Source of the DNA: Baffinella frigidus
Lineage: Eukaryota > Cryptophyceae > Cryptomonadales > Baffinellaceae
NCBI GenBank assembly: GCA_026770585.1
Contig: MU646549.1
Span: 402,262-441,995, forward strand
Length of the DNA: 39,734 nucleotides
Reading direction: 5' to 3'
Below are positions 10,201 through 20,500 of the stretch, in pieces. Positions within the stretch are counted from its first letter, which is position 1, and every line of letters begins with the position of its first letter. The notes beneath the pieces are model-generated. The model was not told the DNA's origin. It did not search any database and saw only the letters and a program-made list of their open reading frames with translations. A program made the position numbers and the translations under genes.

Positions 10201-13200
10201 AACTACCCCATTTTCAGGCCGTTAGCCTATGAGTGTGGCCCGACATTCATAGGGAAACGTCCTGAAAACCGGGTAGTTAAGCCTACGGTACTGCCTACTG
10301 TAGGTCGTAGGGGCCCAGGGGGGTCCTAAGAAACGTTAGGTCCTAGGGGCCCTACGGCCTACCGTAGGCAAAACCGTAGGCCTAACTACCCGGTTTTCAA
10401 GACGTTAGCCTATGAGTGTGTGTGTGTGCGTGTGGGTGTTTGTGTATGCATGCGTCGTCATCAGTTGGATTCCCGCAGGATCGGTGGTGGAACCGGTGCT
10501 GTCGCGGTTAGCCTTTCAACATCGAAGAGGAAGAAGACATCGTCGACCACGTCGATGGCGCCACCTTCGACAACAGAATGTGTGGTCTGTTGGTGGCTAG
10601 CTGTCGGTATCCTGAATCCCGAACCGTACAATACATATTATCGGTGCTCTTTTACTTTTTTCGAGTTCCGGATTTACCCTAAACCCTAAACCCCAAACCC
10701 TAAACCCCAAACCCTAAACCCTAAACCTGTACAACAGCACCCCACGAAACAAAGCCATGCCAACGTTCCACCAACCCTCACAACTTGGGCAAATCGAAAA
10801 AGTCAAAAACACAAAACCCCCTTGGAGGCCGTCGGAATCCGACGGCCTTCAAGGGGATTTTTGGAGCCATTTTTCCGGATTTGCCCAGACTGTGAGGGTT
10901 GGTGGTAAGTTTGGGATGGCGTGGTTTCGTGAAGCTGTCAGTCACATTACCACGACACGAAGCCGCGACAAACCGGTTTGCCTCTCTGCGATGATGGAAG
11001 GCGCGCAATGTTCATGGGAAAGGGGTATGTTTTCATGCTAATAGGGTTAACGGCCTGAAAATGGGGTAGTTAGGCCTACGGCATTGCCTAGGACCTCCTA
11101 CCGTAGGCCGAGGGATCCTAGGACCAAAAAGTCTCGGCCTACGGTAGGAGGTCCTAGGCAATGCCGTAGGCCTAACTACCCCATTTTCAGGCCGTTAGCC
11201 TATGAATGCGTAAGAAAGAAGGGGCAGGAATGAGGGGGCAGGAAAGAGGAGGCAAGAACGTATGGGCAAGAGAGAGGGAGCGAGGAAGATGGGGGCAGGA
11301 GTACACGTGCCTTCAGGTCCTTTAGGTTCTGAGTACGCCCAACATAGGCGAACGCCTCGCCCTTCCGTAGACGTTCCGTAGACGGGGTCCGCAGCAAAGC
11401 CCTCCAGGGCTGGATCCTTTCGGATCGCAGCAAAGAATCTCGAGGATGCCTCTCGAGAGGCCAGTGACACCACTCGAGGCTAGAAATGGGACTATTCTAA
11501 AAGTTTTAACAGTACAAGTCCTTTACAAGTGGACCGCTGTGTAGTAATTTTCACACAAATGTTGCGTTTGGTCACGTTACTGGGGAAATTCCCCCAGTAA
11601 CGTGACCAAGCCTGCCCGTGACTGGTACTAAATTTAACAACCCTACATTTAAAATACTCCCTCTTCCAGCCTCGAGTGGTAGGCCCTCCTCGGGACAATC
11701 CGGCATTTCATCTCACAGGGGGCGCCCTGTGCCTTTATTGCGGAGTTTTCAGAACGGAGGACTTTACAACGGAGGAGTCAGAAGTCAGAAGACTCCTCCG
11801 TCCTAAAGTCACAGGGGTCGCCCTGTAAACCCTAAACCCTAAACCCTGAAGCCTACACCCTTGAGAACGGAGGATTCTTCTGCTTCGGAACGAAGGGGGG
11901 CGAGAAAGAGAAGGGTCAAGGTGACGCTACACTTGCCCGAGGCAGCTCTATCCTAATGCGAAAAGCTTACGTTAACGGACCCCTTAAGGGGTCGGTTAAC
12001 GTGGGCTTGCCAGCTCTAAAACGATTTTAAAAGCGATTTCAGGACTTTTAAAGCCCAAGAATTTTTTCCATTATATATTTTGTACCAAAGTTACCACTCC
12101 GTTAACGTAAGTTTTTTGCATGAATCCTGTACTGAGTCCCCCCGGGCGATTGCAGGGGAAACGTCAAGAACTATCGGGCTATCGGGGACAGGAAAAGACA
12201 GCTGCGGGACAAGACTCAGGACAGGGAAACTCTCTGAGAGGTGCTTTTACTGCTGGAAGTGGTAGGTGGGCCACCAACCCTCACAGTCTGGGCAAATCGG
12301 GAAAAATGGCTCCAAAACCCCCCTTGAGGGCCGTCGGATTCCGACGTCCTCCAAGGGGATTTGATTTGGTGTTTTTGACTTTTTCGATTTGCCCAAGTTG
12401 TGAGGGTTGGTGGGGAGTTTGACCTGGACCGCGTTGCCCCGGGCGATTTCACATGAAAGGGGATAAATTTTCTTAGCCAAGAAAATGTATCCCTTTCCTG
12501 TCAAAATTGGCCTCAGAGGGGGTGGGAGTTCATCCGGTGAAATGTTTAAAGAAAGTGGTCTATCAAACCGGATTGAATCTACCCATGGTCTTAATTAATC
12601 TTCGGCCAACTCCTATGAACAAATAGGGATTAATTTTCTTTGAAATTAAACACGTCCTCGGATGAGAGTGGACCTGGACAACGCTCCCCCTGGCACGCGC
12701 CGCGCGTACTGTCTCCCCGCGCTGTCCAGGGAGTCAGTGAGTGTGTCAGAGAGTGAGTCAGTGAGTGTGTGTGTGAGAGAGAGAGAGTAAGAGAGAGAGA
12801 GAGCGTGCGTGAGTGCTGTCCAGGGAGTCGGTGAGTGTGTCAGAGAGTGAGTCAGTGAGTGTGTGTGTGAGAGAGAGTGAGTAAGTGAGAGAGAGAGAGC
12901 GTGCGTGAGTGAGTGAGTGAGTGAGTGAGTGAGTGAGTGAGTGAGTGATAAGTGAGAGAGAGAAAGAGAAAGAGGGAGCGAGAGAGGGAGCAAGAGAGTG
13001 AGAGTGTGAGAGGAAAAGCTTGACTGATACATAGAGAGAGAGAGATGCTGATACCGAGAGGGAGATACCTGCGCTGGTGCAGAGCGAGAGAAAGAGCGTT
13101 GCTGCTACATATGACGGAGGTGAGGAGAGAGAAGGGCCGGGACACAAGGCCGGTCCGAGAGAGAGAGAGAGACAGAGAGAGACAGAGAGAGACAGAGAGA

Positions 13201-13222
13201 GACAGAGAGAGGGAGGGAAAGG

Positions 13223-13255
<33 letters not shown>

Positions 13256-13275
13256 CGAGAGAGAGGGAGGGAAAG

Positions 13276-13353
<78 letters not shown>

Positions 13354-14291
13354 NNNNNNNNNNNNNNNNNNNNNNNNNNNNNNNNNNNNNNNNNNNNNNN
13401 NNNNNNNNNNNNNNNNNNNNNNNNNNNNNNNNNNNNNNNNNNNNNNNNNNNNNNNNNNNNNNNNNNNNNNNNNNNNNNNNNNNNNNNNNNNNNNNNNNNN
13501 NNNNNNNNNNNNNNNNNNNNNNNNNNNNNNNNNNNNNNNNNNNNNNNNNNNNNNNNNNNNNNNNNNNNNNNNNNNNNNNNNNNNNNNNNNNNNNNNNNNN
13601 NNNNNNNNNNNNNNNNNNNNNNNNNNNNNNNNNNNNNNNNNNNNNNNNNNNNNNNNNNNNNNNNNNNNNNNNNNNNNNNNNNNNNNNNNNNNNNNNNNNN
13701 NNNNNNNNNNNNNNNNNNNNNNNNNNNNNNNNNNNNNNNNNNNNNNNNNNNNNNNNNNNNNNNNNNNNNNNNNNNNNNNNNNNNNNNNNNNNNNNNNNNN
13801 NNNNNNNNNNNNNNNNNNNNNNNNNNNNNNNNNNNNNNNNNNNNNNNNNNNNNNNNNNNNNNNNNNNNNNNNNNNNNNNNNNNNNNNNNNNNNNNNNNNN
13901 NNNNNNNNNNNNNNNNNNNNNNNNNNNNNNNNNNNNNNNNNNNNNNNNNNNNNNNNNNNNNNNNNNNNNNNNNNNNNNNNNNNNNNNNNNNNNNNNNNNN
14001 NNNNNNNNNNNNNNNNNNNNNNNNNNNNNNNNNNNNNNNNNNNNNNNNNNNNNNNNNNNNNNNNNNNNNNNNNNNNNNNNNNNNNNNNNNNNNNNNNNNN
14101 NNNNNNNNNNNNNNNNNNNNNNNNNNNNNNNNNNNNNNNNNNNNNNNNNNNNNNNNNNNNNNNNNNNNNNNNNNNNNNNNNNNNNNNNNNNNNNNNNNNN
14201 NNNNNNNNNNNNNNNNNNNNNNNNNNNNNNNNNNNNNNNNNNNNNNNNNNNNNNNNNNNNNNNNNNNNNNNNNNNNNNNNNNNNNNNNNNN

Positions 14292-14325
<34 letters not shown>

Positions 14326-15462
14326 CGGACCTGGTCAAAAGGCGACAGCACCAACTCCGAAACCGAGATACCGCCACGCGCTATAGAGCGCTGTGCAGAG
14401 AAGTTGGCCACGGGAAATAATGGAAAATTGAGAAACTGGAGCCGTTTTGTCAACTTTTGATAAATTTAGTACCATGAATTTTTCAAAAGTGGGACGAAAT
14501 GGCTCCAGTTTCCCCATTTTTCTATTTTTCGGTGGCCAACTTCTCTGCTCAGCGCTCTACCGCGCCGGAAGCCTCCACCCCCAAACCTCTCCGTGGCTCT
14601 TGGACCTGGTTGAACGGCGAGAGATCGAGCTGGACGACCGCCGGGGCTGGCTCTCTCTCTCTCTCTCTGTCTCTCTGTCTCTCTCTGATTCACCCTTTCC
14701 CTCCCTCTCCCTGCCTCTCTCTCTCTCTCACACACACACCCTTTCCCTCCCTCTCGCTGCCTCTCTCTCTCTCTCTCTGAGTCCCTTTCCCTCCCTCTCT
14801 CTGCCTCTCTCTCTCTCTCAGACCTGGTTAAAAGGCGACAGCTCCAACTGGACGACCGCCGGGGCAGGCAGACCAGCCGCAGCCAGAGCATCAAGGTGCG
14901 CCGCGCCCCAGTTGGCCACGCCGATGGCAGAACACAGCCCTTCTTGTTCCGCGAGAAGCAGCGCCTGAGGGCAACCACTTGTCAGCGAGATTGCTGAACA
15001 CAGCCCTTCTTGCCACCCAAGATTGTAGGGCAGAGTGCCGTGTAGTAAAAATAGTCAGATCTGACTATTTTGAAAGTCTCATAAGTTGACATTCTCCCAA
15101 GAGAAAAATCGAAATTTCGGAAAGTTGGTACAAATTCCGTGTGAACTGACTTGTTTTCCTAGGTCAGTCTTGCACTCTTGCGTGGTGCTGCGCGAGAAGC
15201 AGCGCCTGCAGCCAACCACTTGTGACTTGTGAGAGAAAGCGTGTTATGATACCGATGCGTGTGCGGTGTTTTTGGATGATAGAGTTTGCAGGTGCGATGG
15301 TGTTAGGCAGCCCCACCACCGGGATAGCATCGCGTTTGATGCAGAGCGAGAGCGTAGAGGGGGGCTCGTTGACTGAACAGACCCGTTGGGCTGACACCCG
15401 TTGGGTGGTACAGGCGGTGCTTGGCGGGGGGGGTAGAGAGACAGAGAAGGAGCGAGCGAGCG

Positions 15463-15496
<34 letters not shown>

Positions 15497-17392
15497 AATT
15501 CGTCCGGATGAAATTCGCTCGACGGCGGCACCAAGGGAGCACCGACGTGGAAAGGACGAGGAGTTGCGTGTCGCCGGGTGGCTACGTACCATTTAGTACC
15601 ACGAACCGAACCGGTGCGTCTTGAAATTCTGACCAATGACCTGCCGTCGCATGCCTGGTTCGAATGCATACAGTCCACCTACCCTAACACAGGCTACCGT
15701 AACACATACTTACCCTCCACACATACTCCTTCGGCCGGCCCCCGATTCCCCCCTGCAAGGAAGTATGCCTGAAGGGTGGACACCATAACGCATACCTACC
15801 CTCCACACATACTCAGTCAGTCCGGCCCCGACGGGTATGTGTTAGGGTAGGTCCACTGTAAACCCTAAACCCCACCCCATCTCCGAGCGCCTCTACGGCT
15901 TGGCGTCTGGTGGTGTGGGTGAATTTTTTCAAACGTGGTACCAAAGGTGGTACATAGGGCTCTCAACCGCACCTAAAACCTACACCTCACCTAAAACTCT
16001 CTCGACTGATCCGCACCCACGGCCTGTACCTGGCCTTGGATTCTGAGCACTAAATTTATCTCAGAAAAGGGATTCTAAAATTCGTTTTCTCAAGTCAATT
16101 CCCCTTCAAATATGTCAACTTATGCACAGAGAAAAGAATAAGTTGACGAATTTGTACAGGAATTGACTTGAGAAAACGAATTTTAGAATCCCTTTTCTGA
16201 GACAAAAATGACACCTCGTACGCAGCGAGTGGCGAATGCAAGAGCACCAGCGGCTTGCCTACCCCCCACCAACCCTCACAGTCTGGGCAAATCGGGAAAA
16301 ATGGCTTCAAAACCCCCCTAGAAGGCCGTCGGATTCCGACGTCCTCCAAGGGGATTCGGTGTTTTTGACTTTTTCGATTTGCCCAAGGTGTGGGGTTGGT
16401 GGCGAAATGACACCTCGTATGCCTTGAGACGTGCGACGGGGGACGCGAGCGGCGAATGCAAGAGCACCAGCGGCTTGCCTACCCCGTCACCCAGAGCCGA
16501 ACGCGACCGCTCGATCGCCCCTGATTTCATAAGGTAACGTCATGAAAACCGGGTAGTTAGGCCTACGGTATTGCCTACGGTAGGCCGTTGGGGTGCTATG
16601 ACCCAATGTTTCGTAGGACCCCCCTAGGCTCCTACGGCCTACCGTAGGCAATACCGTAGGCTTAACTCCCCGGTTTTCAGGACGTTAGCCTATGAGATTC
16701 CAGCTTTTCGTTTTAGTTTGTTGGGGGGGGACATCAGGCGAGGCGAGTGGTGGGTGTAAGAGCACCAGTGGCGCTCCAACCCCGTCTCGCGTAAAGTAGC
16801 ATGAAAAGGCTACTTGATCCCGCTCTGAGGGCTGGTGTATCAACGCCAGGGCACAAGTCGAATCAGATGTCAGATGACATGATCAGACTCGCGACGCCTC
16901 ACGTGAGCGCTCTATCGGCCCTAGGTCGTAGCCTAGGGTTTGGTTTGATGGGGTGGGGGCACCAGGAGAGGCGAGTGGTTTGTGCACTCCAAGCGAAGAG
17001 GGGACAACTTAAGCCAGACGGCGAAGAGGGGACAACTTAAGCCAGAAGTGTAAAATCCACCCGACCACCCAACGTCTCGCGTCAGCGCGATATCGCTCCT
17101 GGGTTGGGGTTTCGAAAAAGAACACTGTCAAAGTGGCCACTGTCAAAAATGGCAGAGATTGGAGTACCTCGCACGTCGGCAAACGCTGAGGGAAGGATCT
17201 TCGTCGTCACCGCCACCTTTGCGCATTTAGGGTTTAGGCCAAGAGTTTAGAGTGTAGGGCTTAGGGTCAGAGTTTAAGGTTTGCGGTTTGCGGTTTAAGG
17301 TTTAGGGTTAAAGGTTTAGGGTTCAGGGATCAGGGTAAAAGGTGTAGGATTCAGGGTTCAGAGTTATAGGTTGAGGGTTTAGGGTTGAAGGT

Positions 17393-17424
<32 letters not shown>

Positions 17425-17448
17425 GGTTGGGGGTTGGGGGTTGAAGGT

Positions 17449-17480
<32 letters not shown>

Positions 17481-17497
17481 GGTTGGGGGTTGAAGGT

Positions 17498-17529
<32 letters not shown>

Positions 17530-20500
17530 GGTTGGGGGTTGGGGGTTGAAGGTTGAGGGTTGAGGGTTGGGGGTTGGGGGTTGAATCTTGAAGGTTGAGG
17601 GTCTCGGGTTTCGGGTTTCGGGTTTCGGGGGTAGGTTGTGACCTTGCCCGCCTTGCCTGCCGCGCGTATCGCGCTGCCTACCTGATGATGCACTTGGGTT
17701 TTGGGTTTTGGAGTTTGGGGGTTGGGTTCAGGGTTTCGGGTTTAGGGTTGATGGCTCAGTGTCTGGTGTTCAGGGTCTGGGGTCCAGGGCAATTTTTGCC
17801 TAAAGTTAATCTTGAAGATTTCCACCCAATTGAAAATCTGAGTGCGTTACCAGTGGCATTTGAGTAGTAAGTTTCCCGGGTTTGGTCACAACCCTCCGGA
17901 TATTCCGGAGTGGTGTCCAAATCCTGGTACAAACTCTTATCACTTCGCATTTAAGGAGGCTGCTCGAGAACGCGTTCTCGAATGGTGACGGGAGAGTACA
18001 CGCCAGTCCACAAGTAGGAATTTCAAACGCATCGTTTCGCGCCTAAACGTGTGTCGTGGTATAAACGAAACATTGTAGCGCACGGCAAGAGCTCCGATTC
18101 CCAACACTTTTGGAGTGTTTGCCCGGTGAGAATCAAAGCTACTCGCATATGGTGTAGTCCAAAAAAAATCCCAGTTAAGATCTGGCGTGTCCTGCCTAAA
18201 GTAAATTCCCTCCACCGCAACAACGAAGGATTTGAACCACGCAATATCTTCAGGCCGAAACGTTGCGTTGTGAAAGTTCGACTTGTGCCCTGGGGTTGAT
18301 ATATCAGATGACAGAGGGCGGTCAAGGAGAACGAGGTGTTTTTCTGCTTTGCAAATCTAGGCGATTCGCAAAGCAGAATTCTGCTCTGCCCTTGCCAAGA
18401 ATTCTCGCTTGCCCTTTCTAAGTTGACAGATTTTGTGGGTGAATTGACTTTCATTTGATGGTTGAGAGTGGTTGAGTAAATGAAAGTCAATTCACCCACA
18501 AAATCTGTCAACTTAGAAAGGGCAAGCGAGAATTCTTGGCAAGGGCAAAGCAGAATTCTGCTTTGCGAATCGCCTTGATTTGCACAGCAGAAAAACACCT
18601 CGTTCTCCTTGACCGGCCTCTGACAACGTCTGCACCTGACCACCAGCCCTCAGAGCGGGATCAAGTAGCCTTTTCAGGTCCAACGATCTACAAAGATTCG
18701 CTGTGCATATTTCTGCAACGATTCGCTCTACATATTTCTGCAACTATTCTCTCTACATATTTTTCGCGGCACACATAAAACATTATTGCGCAGGTCAATA
18801 GCTCCACAATCTTGTATTGTCGCGTGTTGGTACAACCCTCCAGGATCTGTCGGGCAAATCCCAAAGGTTTTCCGTGGCGCGGTTTGAGTCAAGATTTTTC
18901 TCAATACCAAAATACACACCTGCGCCTCGTCGCTGGTACGAGGTCTGCATCTTGGGCAGCATGCAGTCATGTATCGGACAAACAAAAGGTTCGCACCTGC
19001 GCCTCGTTGCCGTAGGCCGCGGCCGTGTCCACCCCCCACACGCCCGCCGCCAGCGCCGCCTCCACAGCCGCCTTCCACGAGCAAGGGGGGGGTCTTTCTT
19101 AAAGTCAACCCCCATGCTGTCAACTTAACTGGAGATCCAGAGCCGAACTGTCAACTTAACTGGAGATCCAGAGAACTGTCAACTTAACTGGAGATCCAGA
19201 GCCGTCGCTACCGCAGCCTTCCGGCATCCACTCGAGGCTGGAAGAGGTTTTTTTTTAAATGCGGGGTTGTTAAATTGAGTACCAGTCACGGGCATGCTTG
19301 GTCACGTATCTCAAGTTATAACTACGTGACCAAATGCCCCGATTTGTGCGAAAATTACTACACAATTCTTTTCCCCCCTTCACTTGTAAAAGAATGACTG
19401 TTTTAAAATAGTCACACTTCTAGCCTCGAGTGGTGGGTTGCGGCTCATGCTTCATCTATATCTTAGCTGTTTGTAGGAACGTTTGCTTCTTCTTCGCTTC
19501 CGTGAAGCGTCGCGTAGAGTGGCCGCGTTGACCCCCCTTACCCCCCCTCCCCTGCAAGCTTATCCGGGGAAACCTATTTTTCTTTCATTTCATGGCGATG
19601 AAAATTACTACATACATGCTTTAATATTACTAATAAGAACGATTTGTGTAGTAATTTTCGTTGCCATCACCTGAAAGAAAAATGGTTTCCCCTGATAACC
19701 CCCCCCTCCTCTGCAAGCGCTGTCTCATCTTCCGCCACCAAGAGCTAGACGTCAGAGTAATCTTATCTCAGAAAAGGGATTCTAAAATCCGTTTTCTCAA
19801 GTCAATTCCTACACAAATTCGTCAACTTATTCTTTTCTCTTCTCATAAGTTGACAGATTTGAAGGGGAATTGACTTAAGAAAACGGATTTTAGAATCCCT
19901 TTTCTGAGATAATAGCACATCAGGCCCCCGCTCTGAGGGCTGCTGGTCAGGTCTCTCTGCTGGTTTCCCCGGATAAAAGCGCTGTCTCCTCATCCGCCGC
20001 CGAGAGCCGTCTGAGTTTCAGTTGTACACGGGACGGGATGCACAATCGGCCTAGGGAATGTATAGCAATGCAAAATAGATGTTTGGACTATACCTCCCCC
20101 CACACCCCCCCGCGCAGATAGCATCTAGCCCCCGCACCCCCTCTTGCCGAGAAAGGCACCTCCATTGCCGCCCTCCACAAGTGCCCCTGACTCAGTTTCC
20201 CGCCCCTCAACTACCAGTCAACGTTTTGCACCAGGACCGGGAAGTAACAGATCTCCGCTGACTTGCGTGGGCAAGGCAACTCGGCACAGACGAGTTGTGG
20301 CCACGCAGGGCTGGAGGGGGGGTATTCAAAAGTCGATTTGTCAAGAGAAAACTAGATTCAAAAGTCAATTTTCGGGAGAAAACGGCTCCAAGGGCACCCC
20401 AATGGCTCAAAGGGCGCCCCTGGAATACCCCCACGTAGCGCCCTGCGTGGGTAGACCGTTGGTGTCAGGACAGTTTCTCCCCGCCAGCGCCTCCCGCAAG

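Noticed and set aside
12758-14453. Very long open frames of 379-539 codons
   Set aside because: They exist only because they run through 938 N; the real residues are Ser-Leu or Arg-Glu repeats from GA/CT microsatellites.
17379-17693. NPQPSTL-repeat protein on the minus strand
   Set aside because: Translation of the TTGAGGG tract. Only the 39-nt AKR exon 5 at its upstream end is real coding sequence.
18023-18643. A 206-codon minus-strand frame
   Set aside because: It spans the large palindrome and part of intron 4; no domain, and it lies inside the AKR gene.
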